A stretch of DNA of 64,000 nucleotides from Chitinophaga qingshengii (GCF_014529935.1 NZ_JACVFC010000004.1:186001-250000), one strand, 5' to 3'; shown: positions 1 through 8,874, numbered from the stretch's first letter. Program-made: numbers and translations. The notes: generated by a model from the letters alone, not told the origin.

Positions 1-522
1 GTGATCAAACAGTTTAAAAAACTGGATATTGTGGTAAATAACGCAGCTGTGCAATACCCACAGGCCGGATTGGAAGACATTACGGCGGAACAGTTGCACA
101 AAACCTTTGAGACCAATATCTACCCGCATTTTTATCTTACGAAAGCAGCCTTGCCACACCTGCTTCAAGGCGGTAGTATTATCTGCACCACCTCGGTAAC
201 GGCCTATCGCGGTAGCAGCCACCTGATTGATTATGCGGCTACGAAAGGAGCTATTGTTTCGTTTATACGGTCATTGTCGGCATCCCTCACGGAAAAGGGT
301 ATCCGCGTAAACGGCGTGGCGCCCGGCCCTATCTGGACACCCTTGATCCCTGCTACTTTTAAGCCGGAGGAAGTGTCCGAATTTGGCTCGGATGTACCCT
401 TGAAAAGGGCCGGGCAACCCGTGGAGGTGGCGCCCTGTTATGTATTCCTGGCCAGCGATGCAGCTGCTTATATCACCGGACAAATCCTGCATCCCAATGG
501 AGGGGAAATCGTGAATGGATAA
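1..522 (+). CDS. SDR family oxidoreductase, 5' end cut by window
   Basis: C-terminal 173 residues of a classical short-chain dehydrogenase/reductase. Visible are the NNAA motif (residues 13-16 of the visible part), the catalytic Ser in CTTS (about 65), the YAATK motif with Tyr78 and Lys82, and the PGPIWTPL segment that follows the active site. The nucleotide-binding TGxxxGxG motif and about 100 N-terminal residues must lie upstream of base 1, so the GTG at base 1 is an internal codon or an accident rather than the true start. The sequence resembles the long SDRs of the YhdF/YhxC type, which act on unknown carbonyl or alcohol substrates with NAD(P)H. The stop overlaps the start of the topoisomerase gene by 8 bases, which suggests translational coupling. 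Family is confident; substrate unknown. Confidence 0.9.
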   Translation: MIKQFKKLDIVVNNAAVQYPQAGLEDITAEQLHKTFETNIYPHFYLTKAALPHLLQGGSIICTTSVTAYRGSSHLIDYAATKGAIVSFIRSLSASLTEKGIRVNGVAPGPIWTPLIPATFKPEEVSEFGSDVPLKRAGQPVEVAPCYVFLASDAAAYITGQILHPNGGEIVNG

Positions 523-1579
523 TATCGCGCTCATAACAGACCCGGTAGCAGTGGCCAAAGCGGTCAAACTGCGTTATGTAAAAGCCGGCGCCCCGGGATA
601 TGCCCGTATACGTACGAAAGACGGATTTGTATATCACGATGAACAGGACGTTCTTATTACGGATGAAACCGTGTTGGAACGTATCCGGAAACTGGTACTG
701 CCGCCGGCATGGGAAGATGTCTGGATCTGCAAATGGCCCAATGGTCATCTACAGGCTACCGGCACCGATGTGAAAGGACGTAAACAATACCGTTACCATA
801 CTACCTGGTCGCAGGTACGCAATGAAACCAAATACGACCGCCTGCGTTACTTCGGTGAGTTACTACCGGCTATCAGAACGAAAATACAACAGGATATTCA
901 CCGCAGCCAGCTGGATAAGGAGAAGGTGATTGCCATCGCGCTGGCCGTCATGGAAGAAACACTTATCCGCGTGGGGAACAGCGCCTATGAAAAACTATAT
1001 GGTTCCCACGGACTAACCACCCTGCGTAATAAGCACGTTAAAATCAATGGGAGTGAGGCCTTTTTTCAGTTCAGCGGTAAAAAAGGCGTAGCGCATAAAA
1101 TCCGGTTGCGCCATGCTGCCCTGACCCGCCTGCTCAAAAAAGTACGGGACATACCCGGGCAGGAGCTGTTTCAATACTACGACGAAAACGGGGAAACACA
1201 TGCACTGGATTCAGGAGAAATCAATGACTACCTCAAACAATGTACTGGTGAAGATTTTACCTGTAAGGATTTCCGTACCTGGGCTGGTACGGTACATGCG
1301 CTTAATTTGTTAGCTGAATTGGAGGAGTTTACATCTATGGCTGCCTGTAAACGTAACGTGGTGTTTATTATAGACACTGTGGCCGCCAAACTGGGGAATA
1401 CCCGCGCCGTCTGCAAAAAATACTATATCCATCCCCAATTGCTGGATGATTATGAAAATAACCGCCTGGGACCCTGGTTCCGGAAAATACGCCTGCAAAA
1501 CAAACAGCCCGCCAATACGGACGGGCTGCATGCAGATGAAAAAATTTTGCTGTCGTACTTAAAACAACTAACCAAATAG
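515..1579 (+). CDS. DNA topoisomerase IB (poxvirus/bacterial type)
   Basis: A 354-residue type IB topoisomerase. It nicks one DNA strand through a 3'-phosphotyrosine and relaxes supercoils without ATP. The N-terminal domain (about 20-100) contains LPPAWEDVWIC and the GRKQYRYH segment. The catalytic domain carries the KDFRTWAGT motif (Arg254) and ends in CKKYYIHP, where Tyr304 is the expected nucleophile; the order matches small bacterial homologues of vaccinia topoisomerase. The ATG lies inside the end of the SDR gene in another frame. The 3' end overlaps the convergent small gene by 12 bases. Ku and LigD follow downstream, so all may serve DNA-end and strand metabolism, though that link is inference from position. 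Confidence 0.93.
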   Translation: MDNIALITDPVAVAKAVKLRYVKAGAPGYARIRTKDGFVYHDEQDVLITDETVLERIRKLVLPPAWEDVWICKWPNGHLQATGTDVKGRKQYRYHTTWSQVRNETKYDRLRYFGELLPAIRTKIQQDIHRSQLDKEKVIAIALAVMEETLIRVGNSAYEKLYGSHGLTTLRNKHVKINGSEAFFQFSGKKGVAHKIRLRHAALTRLLKKVRDIPGQELFQYYDENGETHALDSGEINDYLKQCTGEDFTCKDFRTWAGTVHALNLLAELEEFTSMAACKRNVVFIIDTVAAKLGNTRAVCKKYYIHPQLLDDYENNRLGPWFRKIRLQNKQPANTDGLHADEKILLSYLKQLTK

Positions 1580-1915
1580 CAGCTGTTCTTCCCTGTCTTC
1601 TACCTTGATTTTCTTGAGAAATTCATCAAACCAGGGCTCATCGTGCGACGTATAGGCGCCATAGGCGTCCAGTACATATCCTTTATTGCCATCCTTATCT
1701 TCCATTACATACAGCACGGAAGAGTCTGATGGATCGGATTCTCCTTCAAAACGGTAGGTTTTAATAATGGTGAGATCCTCCGGATCATAAATTTTCTGCG
1801 TGTCCGGCGATTGCATTCTACCGTGGTCGCTCATCTTCAGTTCGTGATCAAAACCTTTCTCATGCAGTCTTTCCAATACACGGGTAAGTGTTGTCATTTC
1901 TCCGGGCTTTTCCAT
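1568..1915 (-). CDS. Small conserved Bacteroidota protein, function unknown
   Basis: A 115-residue soluble acidic protein with no signal peptide or membrane segment. It has an N-terminal helix (TTLTRVLERLHEKGFDHEL), then a segment resembling YRFEGESDPSDSSVLYVM and the conserved-looking GYVLDAYGAYTSHDE. I recognise this as a family widespread in Bacteroidota whose members are often mislabelled phosphoribosylpyrophosphate synthetase in public records; it is far too short and has no PRPP-binding loop, so that label should not be used. It is convergent with the topoisomerase and overlaps its stop by 12 bases. Role unknown. Confidence 0.8.
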   Translation of the reverse strand: MEKPGEMTTLTRVLERLHEKGFDHELKMSDHGRMQSPDTQKIYDPEDLTIIKTYRFEGESDPSDSSVLYVMEDKDGNKGYVLDAYGAYTSHDEPWFDEFLKKIKVEDREEQLLFG

Positions 1916-2032
1916 AAAATAAGGGTTTTAGTTACGGGTAGAAAAACCAAAAGTTATGCCGCGCTGTTTATCCATATAGCGTACACTGGTACTATTTGTG
2001 ATAACATCAACATATAACCAAACCTTTACACC

Positions 2033-2821
2033 ATGCGTGCAATATGGTCAGGAGCAATAGGCTTCGGGTTAGTGAATATACCCGTCAAATTATACAGCGC
2101 CACACAGGACAGCCGGCTGGACCTCGATATGCTGGACAGCCACGGGTTGGGGCATATCCGGTTTAAAAGAGTGAATGAAAATACCGGAAAAGAGGTGCCC
2201 TGGGAACAAATTGTGAAAGGATATCTCTACAATGATGAATATGTGGTACTGGAAGATGAAGATTTTGAGGCGGCCAGCCCTAAAAAAAGTAAGATTATTG
2301 AAATAGAATCCTTTGTGGATGAGGTTTCTATAGATGATATCTATTTTGAAAACCCGTACTTTCTGGAGCCGGCCAAAGGAGGAGAAAAAGCATATGAACT
2401 GTTGTTACAGGCATTGCAAAAGACAGGGAAAGCGGGCCTCAGCCGTTTTGTGTTACGCACGCAGGAACACCTGTCTGTGATCAGGCCAAGGGAAAACTAT
2501 CTCATGTTGCAGCAATTGCGTTATGAGGAAGAAATCCGCTCCGCGGAAGACCTGACACTACCGGAACATGTCAAAATTGCCAAAAGGGAGCTGGATATGG
2601 CTATAGAACTGATCAAACAATATGCTGCTGAATTTGATATCAGCCAGTATAAAGATGAATACAAAGCGGAGCTCCTGAAGATCATCAAGGCGAAAGCCAG
2701 CGGCAAGAAGCCGGTGGTGAAGAAAATGAAAGTGGTGCATACCAAGAGCGACGATCTTTTCGATCAACTCAAAGCCAGTCTGGGCAGCAAACCATCTACC
2801 AGTAAAAAACGCGCCTCATGA
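2033..2821 (+). CDS. ku: Ku homodimeric DNA-end-binding protein
   Basis: A 262-residue bacterial Ku, normal length for the family. It threads onto double-strand break ends as a homodimer and recruits LigD for non-homologous end joining. The N-terminal signature MRAIWSGAIGFGLVNIPVKL is diagnostic, followed by the beta-barrel and arch region (FENPYFLEPAKGG) and the helical C-terminal part (QYKDEYKAELLKIIKAKA). The last 30 residues are Lys/Ser rich (KKPVVKKMKVVHTKSDD), the kind of basic tail that contacts DNA and ligase in other bacteria. The stop overlaps the ligD start by 4 bases (ATGA), so the genes are translationally coupled. Confidence 0.97.
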   Translation: MRAIWSGAIGFGLVNIPVKLYSATQDSRLDLDMLDSHGLGHIRFKRVNENTGKEVPWEQIVKGYLYNDEYVVLEDEDFEAASPKKSKIIEIESFVDEVSIDDIYFENPYFLEPAKGGEKAYELLLQALQKTGKAGLSRFVLRTQEHLSVIRPRENYLMLQQLRYEEEIRSAEDLTLPEHVKIAKRELDMAIELIKQYAAEFDISQYKDEYKAELLKIIKAKASGKKPVVKKMKVVHTKSDDLFDQLKASLGSKPSTSKKRAS

Positions 2822-3426
2822 GTCTTACCAAATATAAACAGAAACGAAATTTCGATGAAACTACGGAACCTACTGCGGGTAAACCCCAAAAGGGGGAACA
2901 CATTTTTGTGATACAACGGCACCACGCTACCCGGCTGCATTATGATTTCAGGCTGGAAGTAGATGGAGTGCTGAAAAGCTGGGCAGTACCCAAAGGACCT
3001 TCCCTGGACCCGGCAGACAAACGCCTGGCTATGCAGGTGGAAGACCACCCGTACGACTACAAAGACTTTGAAGGCACCATTCCCAAAGGAAACTACGGCG
3101 CCGGTACCGTTTATATCTGGGATAAAGGCACCTTTGAACTGCTACGCGATGACGGTAAAAACTTTGATAAGGAAGCACTGAAAGAAATTAATGCCGGCGA
3201 TCTGAAAATAGTGCTGAAAGGGAAAAAACTGAAAGGGGAATTTGCCCTGGTGAAAATGAAAAATTCAGATGATAACGCCTGGTTGCTGATAAAACACCGC
3301 GATAAATACGTGAAAGAAAAGTATGACAGTGAAGACTATACGCCGGAGCGCATAAAAGCCCAGGGTATCCGGGAGAAAGAAAATGCCCGTAAAAAAAAAG
3401 CCCCGTCCGCATACCCGCACCGGTAA
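2818..3426 (+). CDS. ligD: LigD 3'-phosphoesterase domain (5' part of frameshifted ligD)
   Basis: A 202-residue open frame holding the phosphoesterase domain of LigD. This domain trims 3' ribonucleotides and phosphates at break ends before sealing. The metal and active-site signature HHATRLHYDFRLE (about residues 35-47) and the following WAVPKGPSLDP, HPYDYKDFEGTIP and GNYGAGTVYIWD blocks are complete. After about residue 190 the frame runs into nine adenines (3391-3399) and ends with an unrelated tail and stop at 3424-3426. In the -1 frame the sequence stays open through a Pro/Lys-rich linker straight into the ligase domain. It is therefore half of a PE-Lig-Pol ligD that is split, slipped or mis-sequenced at the A9 tract. 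Confidence 0.9.
   Translation: MSLTKYKQKRNFDETTEPTAGKPQKGEHIFVIQRHHATRLHYDFRLEVDGVLKSWAVPKGPSLDPADKRLAMQVEDHPYDYKDFEGTIPKGNYGAGTVYIWDKGTFELLRDDGKNFDKEALKEINAGDLKIVLKGKKLKGEFALVKMKNSDDNAWLLIKHRDKYVKEKYDSEDYTPERIKAQGIREKENARKKKAPSAYPHR
3391..3399 (+). other. A9 homopolymer at the ligD frame break
   Basis: Nine consecutive adenines in the phosphoesterase-ligase linker. Upstream codons are in frame with ATG 2818. Downstream, the frame used by the ligase is open from 3393 to 5348 and has a stop (TAA 3390-3392) immediately before the tract. A -1 ribosomal shift, or a transcript with one extra A, joins the two frames into one protein of about 843 residues, close to the usual length of fused PE-Lig-Pol LigD. 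Homopolymer A runs of this length are known sites of transcriptional slippage and also of sequencing error. Confidence 0.75.
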
Positions 3427-3485
3427 AAACGGAGAAACAACCCGCCGCGCCGAAAAAGCAACCCATTAAAAAAGTATATAAACCC

Positions 3486-5348
3486 ATGCTGGCTACGCTG
3501 GTAGATGCGCCTTTCGACGACGCTGACTGGCTGTTTGAAACCAAATGGGACGGCTACCGCGCCATTGCTGCGGTACAGAACCATAAAGTACAACTGTATT
3601 CCCGCAATGAAAAAGATTTCGGGAAAGACTATCCCGCTGTAGTGACGGCCGTGGAGAATATTGCGCACAATGTGGTGCTGGACGGCGAAATTATCGTACT
3701 GGACAGTAAAAAGAATTCGCATTTTCAATCGTTACAGAATTACAAAACTACCGGTAAGGGCAACCTGGTATATATGGTGTTTGACCTGCTGCATCTCAAT
3801 GGCAATGAGCTGCAGCAGCTAACGTTGCTGGAACGAAAAAGCCTTTTGAAGGATGTGGTGGACCAGCTGAATGATAAGCGGGTACAGTATTCCGGCCATG
3901 TGCTTAAAAAAGGGAAAACGTTTTTTGAGAAAGCCCGGAAACAGCAATGGGAGGGTATGATGGCAAAAAAAACAGATAGTATATACGAAGAAGGCCGCCG
4001 TTCCGATGCCTGGCTGAAGATTAAGGTCACCAACGAACAGGAGGCTGTTATATGCGGATTTACCGCGCCCAGAGGCAGCCGGAAAAAAATGGGCGCTCTG
4101 GTACTGGGATTGTATAAAGATAAACAGCTGCAGTATATCGGTAACTGTGGGGGCGGGTTCAATGAAACATCGCTGGCTATGCTGTATGAGAAGCTACAGC
4201 CATTGATACAAAAAACGTCGCCGTTCGGCCGTAAAATAAAGACAGACATGCCCATCACCTGGGTGAAACCCGAACTGGTATGTCAGGTGAAATTTTCGGA
4301 GTGGACCGGTGACGGTATCCTCCGTATGCCGATATACCTGGGACTGAGAGAAGATAAGCCTGCTGCAGACGTACATCCGGAAACGCCTAAAACTGTTCAG
4401 ACTATGGCCAACGCTACCACTACTATTGAAAATGATCAGGTGATCACCCTCAACGGTAAAAAAGTAAACCTTACCAATCAACAGAAAATATACTGGCCTA
4501 AAGAAAAAATTACCAAAGGTCAGCTGGTGGATTATTACCTGTCTGTGGCGCAGTATATGCTGCCGCATCTGAAAGACAGGCCATTGTCGTTACACCGCTT
4601 CCCGAACGGGATTGCCGCCGCTTCTTTTTACCAGAAAAACCTGGACCTGGAACAAACCCCGGCATGGATCAAAAGTATTGCGCTGCACGCTGCTTCTACC
4701 GGCAAGGATGTGGACTACCTGTTATGCAACAACGAAGCTACACTCGCTTATATGACCAACCTGGGCTGTATAGAGGTGAATCCGTGGTTGTCACGCACCA
4801 GCAAGCTGGATAATCCTGATTATGTGGTGATGGATCTGGACCCGGAACAAATCGATTTTAAATACGTGGTAGAAGCTGCGTTGCATATCAAAGCCTTCCT
4901 GGACCCATATAAAATCACGGCTTTCTGTAAAACGTCCGGCTCTACCGGTCTGCATATCTATATTCCTACCGGCGGAAAATATACCTACGATACAGGCCGG
5001 TTGTTTGCGGAATATATTGCCCGCCATGTAAACAAACAGTTGCCGCGAAGCACCAGTGTAACCCGTGCAAAATCGGCGCGTAATAAAAAAGTATACCTGG
5101 ATTTTCTGCAAAACAGCCGTGGGCAAACGGTGGCCGCGCCTTATTCTGTCAGGCCCAAACCCGGTGCTACCGTGTCTATGCCGTTGCAATGGAAAGAGGT
5201 GAATGAAAAATTACGTATCGGTGATTTTGATATGTTTAACTCACTGGAACGACTAAACGAAATTGGTGACAGCTGGCACGATATTCAAAGTACAAAAAAT
5301 GATCTGCGACGGTTTATTCATGACGTAGAACAGGCCGCAGCGACCTGA
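3486..5348 (+). CDS. ligD: LigD ATP-dependent ligase and polymerase domains (3' part of ligD)
   Basis: A 620-residue frame containing the ligase and primase-type polymerase of LigD. The ligase has motif I ETKWDGYR with Lys20 as the adenylated residue, motif IV WEGMMAK, motif V LKIKV and a C-terminal OB-fold region up to about residue 300. The polymerase starts near residue 330 (IYWPKEKITKGQLVDYY) and shows the catalytic VMDLDPE near residue 450, SGSTGLHIYIP and the YLDFLQNSRGQT block. The ATG at 3486 is the first in this frame, but homology-like linker sequence (PAAPKKQPIKKVYKP) extends upstream to 3393, so this start is probably not the native one; the protein is expected to be fused to the phosphoesterase upstream. 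Together with Ku it performs end joining. Confidence 0.93.
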   Translation: MLATLVDAPFDDADWLFETKWDGYRAIAAVQNHKVQLYSRNEKDFGKDYPAVVTAVENIAHNVVLDGEIIVLDSKKNSHFQSLQNYKTTGKGNLVYMVFDLLHLNGNELQQLTLLERKSLLKDVVDQLNDKRVQYSGHVLKKGKTFFEKARKQQWEGMMAKKTDSIYEEGRRSDAWLKIKVTNEQEAVICGFTAPRGSRKKMGALVLGLYKDKQLQYIGNCGGGFNETSLAMLYEKLQPLIQKTSPFGRKIKTDMPITWVKPELVCQVKFSEWTGDGILRMPIYLGLREDKPAADVHPETPKTVQTMANATTTIENDQVITLNGKKVNLTNQQKIYWPKEKITKGQLVDYYLSVAQYMLPHLKDRPLSLHRFPNGIAAASFYQKNLDLEQTPAWIKSIALHAASTGKDVDYLLCNNEATLAYMTNLGCIEVNPWLSRTSKLDNPDYVVMDLDPEQIDFKYVVEAALHIKAFLDPYKITAFCKTSGSTGLHIYIPTGGKYTYDTGRLFAEYIARHVNKQLPRSTSVTRAKSARNKKVYLDFLQNSRGQTVAAPYSVRPKPGATVSMPLQWKEVNEKLRIGDFDMFNSLERLNEIGDSWHDIQSTKNDLRRFIHDVEQAAAT

Positions 5349-5373
5349 TTTTTGGACTTTTAAATCTGATGCT

Positions 5374-5880
5374 ATGCAACACTCATCGAAAGGACCCGTA
5401 AAACTGTCGCCTGTTTACGGGATTATTATCGGGGTTATTTGTATCGCAATGATTCTCATTTTTTATATGACCAACCAGTATGGTACACTGTGGACAGGCT
5501 TTTGTACCAGCCTCGTATTTTTCCTGGGTATCCTGATATCTATTGTACATTACAATGCCCGGCATGGTAATAGAACTTCTATGGTGTCGTCTTTTGCAAT
5601 GGGCTTCAGGGCTACCTTGCAGGCCATCTTCCTGGTAGCCGTTTTTTCACTGATATTTTATTTTTTTGTGGTGAACCGGGAAGGGCACTACGACATACAA
5701 CAGCAGATAGGGAGAGTGACCAATGTAGTAGGCAGTGAACGGTCGGAGCAGCAGAAGTTCTGGGTGATGTTCCTGGGTAACGTGCTGTTTGCCAATTTCG
5801 TGATGGGCGTATTGGCAGCAGCCCTGGGAGCACTGGTATTTAAAGCCAACCAGAAAACTACCAAAAACGAACCGGAGTAA
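5374..5880 (+). CDS. DUF4199 family membrane protein
   Basis: A 168-residue integral membrane protein with four predicted hydrophobic helices, roughly residues 12-30, 37-58, 78-100 and 135-158. The segment FAMGFRATLQAIFLVAVFS and the overall pattern match DUF4199, a Bacteroidota family of unknown function. The soluble loop before the last helix (about 100-130) is charged. The gene lies 25 bases after ligD on the same strand and may be read through from it. An inverted-repeat region follows before the NtrC-type regulator. No function can be assigned. Confidence 0.8.
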   Translation: MQHSSKGPVKLSPVYGIIIGVICIAMILIFYMTNQYGTLWTGFCTSLVFFLGILISIVHYNARHGNRTSMVSSFAMGFRATLQAIFLVAVFSLIFYFFVVNREGHYDIQQQIGRVTNVVGSERSEQQKFWVMFLGNVLFANFVMGVLAAALGALVFKANQKTTKNEPE

Positions 5881-5883
5881 AAC

Positions 5884-5998
5884 ATTTAGTCATTTGCTTA
5901 TTTAGTTATTTGTTTATTTAGCTATTGGGTTATTTAGTTACTTTGTTGTGTCTTTCTGTGAGAACGGCAAAATATCCAAATAACCAAATAACAACATA
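5884..5998. repeat. AT-rich intergenic inverted repeat, class A
   Basis: The whole gap between the DUF4199 gene and the next start is tandem-like TTATTTAG/TTATTTG units on the left, with the complementary AAATAACCAAATAAC on the right. It is an imperfect long hairpin with an unpaired centre around 5950-5970. It belongs to the same family as the repeats at 23712, 40588, 54863 and 58617. Confidence 0.6.
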
Positions 5999-6000
5999 CT

Positions 6001-7332
6001 TTGAAGGGGCATATACTAATTATCGATGATGAAGACCAGCTGCGGAAACTCCTGAGCCGGTTGCTGGGCCTGGAAGGATATACGATGCACGAAGCAGGGA
6101 ATGTCCGCTCCGCGATGAAAATCCTGGAAAAAGAAGAGATCAGCGTGGTGTTATCGGATGTGAAGTTGCCGGATGGTAACGGGGTAGAGCTCGTGCAAAC
6201 GATCCGCAGCCGTTTCCCCCAGGTGGAAACCATTGTATTGACCGCCTACGGCAATATCGCTGACGGCGTACAGGCCATTAAAAACGGTGCTTTTGATTAT
6301 ATCACCAAGGGTGATGATAACAATCGTATCCTGCCACTGGTGAGCAAAGCGATGGACAAGGCCCGGTTACAGTTCCGCATCCGGGACCTGGAAAAGAAAA
6401 TTGCCGGTAAATATAACTTCGACAACATCCTGGGTAATTCCCCTGAAATCAATACTGCCAAAGAGTTGGCCCGCAAGGTGGCGCCTGCGGACATGACCGT
6501 GCTGTTGCTGGGTGAAACCGGCTCCGGCAAGGAGGTGTTTGCCCATGCTATTCATGAGGGCAGCGGCCGGCGCCAGCAGCCGTTTGTAGCGGTTAACTGC
6601 AGCGCCATCGGTAAAGACATCCTGGAAAGTGAACTGTTTGGCCATGTCGCCGGGGCTTTTACCGGTGCGGTGAAAGACAAAAAAGGCTTTTTTGAGGAAG
6701 CACGCGGAGGCACTATTTTCCTCGACGAAATCGGGGAGATGCCGGTAGAACTGCAGGCTAAATTGCTGCGGGTACTGGAGGCACAGGAGTTTTATAAAGT
6801 AGGGGAGGCCAAGCCGGTAAAAACAGATGTACGGGTCATTGCGGCCACTAACCGTCACCTGGAGCAGGAAATTGCGGCCGGTCATTTCCGGGAAGACCTG
6901 TTTTACCGCCTGTCTGTCTTCCAGATATCCTTACCTTCTCTCAACGACCGCAAAAAAGATATACCCCTGCTGGCAGATTGGTTTATACAGCAGTTTTCCC
7001 CAAAGCTGAATAAACGGTTGACCGGTATGAGTCCGGCTTTCCTGCAGGCATTGCAGCAGCATAGCTGGAAAGGAAATATCCGGGAACTGCGCAACGTACT
7101 GGAACGGGCAGCCATCCTCACGGATACGGACATACTGGATGTGTCATCCCTGCCTTTCGATTTTCAGCAGGGTACGGATAATGCTTCATCTTCCCTGCGG
7201 CTGGCCGATATGGAACGAAGCCATATTATCCGGGTGCTGGCCCATGTAAAAGGCAATAAAACCAAGGCTGCGGAGCTGTTGGATATTGGTCTTACCACGT
7301 TGTACAATAAGATAAAGGAATATAATATCTAA
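6001..7332 (+). CDS. Sigma-54-dependent response regulator (NtrC family)
   Basis: A 443-residue bacterial enhancer-binding protein. The receiver domain (1-120) has the acidic pocket DDED and the phosphoacceptor Asp53 in SDVKLPDG. The AAA+ domain carries Walker A GETGSGKE (about 170), the sigma-54 contact loop GAFTGA (about 218) and Walker B GGTIFLDEIGEMP (about 240). The C-terminal Fis-type helix-turn-helix is seen in NKTKAAELLDIGLTTLYNKIKEY. All parts needed for phosphorylation-controlled opening of sigma-54 promoters are present. The best start is TTG at 6001, directly after the repeat. No histidine kinase gene is adjacent, so it is an orphan within this window. The stop is one base away from the convergent chromate transporter gene. 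Confidence 0.95.
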   Translation: MKGHILIIDDEDQLRKLLSRLLGLEGYTMHEAGNVRSAMKILEKEEISVVLSDVKLPDGNGVELVQTIRSRFPQVETIVLTAYGNIADGVQAIKNGAFDYITKGDDNNRILPLVSKAMDKARLQFRIRDLEKKIAGKYNFDNILGNSPEINTAKELARKVAPADMTVLLLGETGSGKEVFAHAIHEGSGRRQQPFVAVNCSAIGKDILESELFGHVAGAFTGAVKDKKGFFEEARGGTIFLDEIGEMPVELQAKLLRVLEAQEFYKVGEAKPVKTDVRVIAATNRHLEQEIAAGHFREDLFYRLSVFQISLPSLNDRKKDIPLLADWFIQQFSPKLNKRLTGMSPAFLQALQQHSWKGNIRELRNVLERAAILTDTDILDVSSLPFDFQQGTDNASSSLRLADMERSHIIRVLAHVKGNKTKAAELLDIGLTTLYNKIKEYNI

Positions 7333-7333
7333 A

Positions 7334-8527
7334 TTATAACAGCCAGCCCATGAGCAGGCAAGCCAATACAATGAAGGGCGACGGCAGGCGGCTAAACAGC
7401 AGCAGCGCCAGTGTGGAGAACATAATCAGCAGATTGTACCAGTTGATAGGGATGGCAAAAAACAGGATCAGGGTGGCTGCCCACATGATGCCTACTACTA
7501 CTGAGTTAATCCCCTCCAATGCCCGGTAAATGATCACGTATTTTTTCAGGTTATGCCAAATGGGGAAAAAGAACAGCACCAGTAATAAGCTGGGCAGGAA
7601 AATGGCGATGGGAGCGAGTACACAGCCGAGAAACTGGTAACCCATTCCCAGGTTGCGCATAGCCATACCGCCCACATAGGCGGAAATGGAGAAGGTGGGG
7701 CCGGGAAGGGCACGCATAATACCGGCGCCGGTGAGCAGCTCTTCCGCGCTCATATAGTTCGATTTGGCGCGGGTAACGTACTGCTCCAGCATCATGGCGA
7801 TCAGGATATCGCCGCCACCGAAGACCAGGCTGCCGAAACGGTAAAAGTTCTCAAACAGGTTAAACGGACGGCGGGTGATCCACTCATGGGAACGCGCATA
7901 TTCCGAGAGAAAGCCGGCCAGGATAAAGATGAGCACAAACAACCAGATATTGCCCCATTGAATCTTTTTGGGTTTGTCCTGGATGTCGGGGATACGTTTG
8001 TTACTAAAATTGGATACGATTCCCCCCAGTATGATCAGTGCCGGGAAAGTCCAGGGCGATTTCAGGTAAAAGGCGGCAAACATCGCCACAATCATAATCA
8101 GGAAGGTGGCCAGGTTGTTAATACTGATCCGGAAAGCCTTGATACTGCCAAAAGCAAGGAAACCTACCGCCATCGGCTGTACGTATTTAAAAATATCTGT
8201 CTGCAGCGCCCGCTTATCGAAATATTGTAGCAGGAAACTGAGCGATCCCATCAACAGGCAGGCAGGTGTAATCCAGATGAGCAGGGTAAGAATGGCGAGC
8301 ATAACGCCGCCACGTTTATAACCAATAAGGGTAAGGGTTTGGGAAGAAGATGCGCCCGGGAGCAGCTGGCAAAAGGCATTATATTCCATCAGTTCCTGCT
8401 CGGTAACATCTTTTCGCTGGTATACGAATGTTTTCATCATCATCGCCAGGTGCCCCTGAGGGCCCCCGTAGGCAGTTATGCTATGTAATAGCACCGCTTT
8501 CAAAAAAGGTATATGACGTAGAAACAC
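7334..8527 (-). CDS. chrA: Chromate transporter, ChrA family
   Basis: A 397-residue polytopic membrane protein with two homologous CHR halves, the long form of the family (usually about 390-450). The first half starts with FLKAVLLHSITAYGGPQGHLAMM and NAFCQLLPGASSSQTLTLIGYKRGG; the second repeats it as FGGGDILIAMMLEQYV and the LLTGAGIMRALPGPTFSISAYVGG block. Known members export chromate, using sulfate-like oxyanion recognition; actual substrate here is untested. It is convergent with the NtrC-type regulator with a single base between stops. Roughly 350 bases without genes lie upstream. Confidence 0.9.
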   Translation of the reverse strand: MFLRHIPFLKAVLLHSITAYGGPQGHLAMMMKTFVYQRKDVTEQELMEYNAFCQLLPGASSSQTLTLIGYKRGGVMLAILTLLIWITPACLLMGSLSFLLQYFDKRALQTDIFKYVQPMAVGFLAFGSIKAFRISINNLATFLIMIVAMFAAFYLKSPWTFPALIILGGIVSNFSNKRIPDIQDKPKKIQWGNIWLFVLIFILAGFLSEYARSHEWITRRPFNLFENFYRFGSLVFGGGDILIAMMLEQYVTRAKSNYMSAEELLTGAGIMRALPGPTFSISAYVGGMAMRNLGMGYQFLGCVLAPIAIFLPSLLLVLFFFPIWHNLKKYVIIYRALEGINSVVVGIMWAATLILFFAIPINWYNLLIMFSTLALLLFSRLPSPFIVLACLLMGWLL

Positions 8528-8874
8528 AGTGATTGATAAAGTGAATTCCGCTCGAAGGATTCAATAAGTTAGTAAAAATAATCCGACAAAATACAACAGT
8601 GTTGCTAATAATACTAATCTGTAATATAATAAAGGCACAATACTTGTAATATGGGTGGCTACGTAATCGAATATGGCCTTTTATCCGTTGTAATAGTTTG
8701 TACTGTGAGCTTACTCCCACCGGCACGAGAATGCCCGGACTAAAAGTGTGACCATATCGGAAAAACCTTGAAAACGAATAACCATGCTTTAAATAACCAG
8801 TGCCTGCCCCTGCGCAGGATAAATGAAAAGTCCCGGTAGGTAAGCCCTGCCGGGACTTGTATGAAACAAGACGG
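8528..8874. other. Intergenic region between chrA and the oxygenase gene
   Basis: About 350 AT-rich bases. They should hold the minus-strand promoter of chrA (8528-8700), where I cannot pick a convincing box. At 8828-8858 they hold the terminator hairpin of the oxygenase gene. No open frame with family resemblance is present. Confidence 0.5.
8828..8858 (-). terminator. Rho-independent terminator after the oxygenase gene
   Basis: A 13-bp hairpin: AAGTCCCGGTAGG at 8828-8840 pairs with CCTGCCGGGACTT at 8846-8858 (one G-T pair), loop of five bases. Read on the minus strand it starts 17 bases past the stop of the oxygenase gene and is followed by a short T-rich stretch. Confidence 0.75.

Noticed and set aside
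1568..1915. Naming the small gene as phosphoribosylpyrophosphate synthetase
   Set aside because: At 115 residues and without a PRPP or ATP site it cannot be that enzyme, although the family often bears the name in databases.
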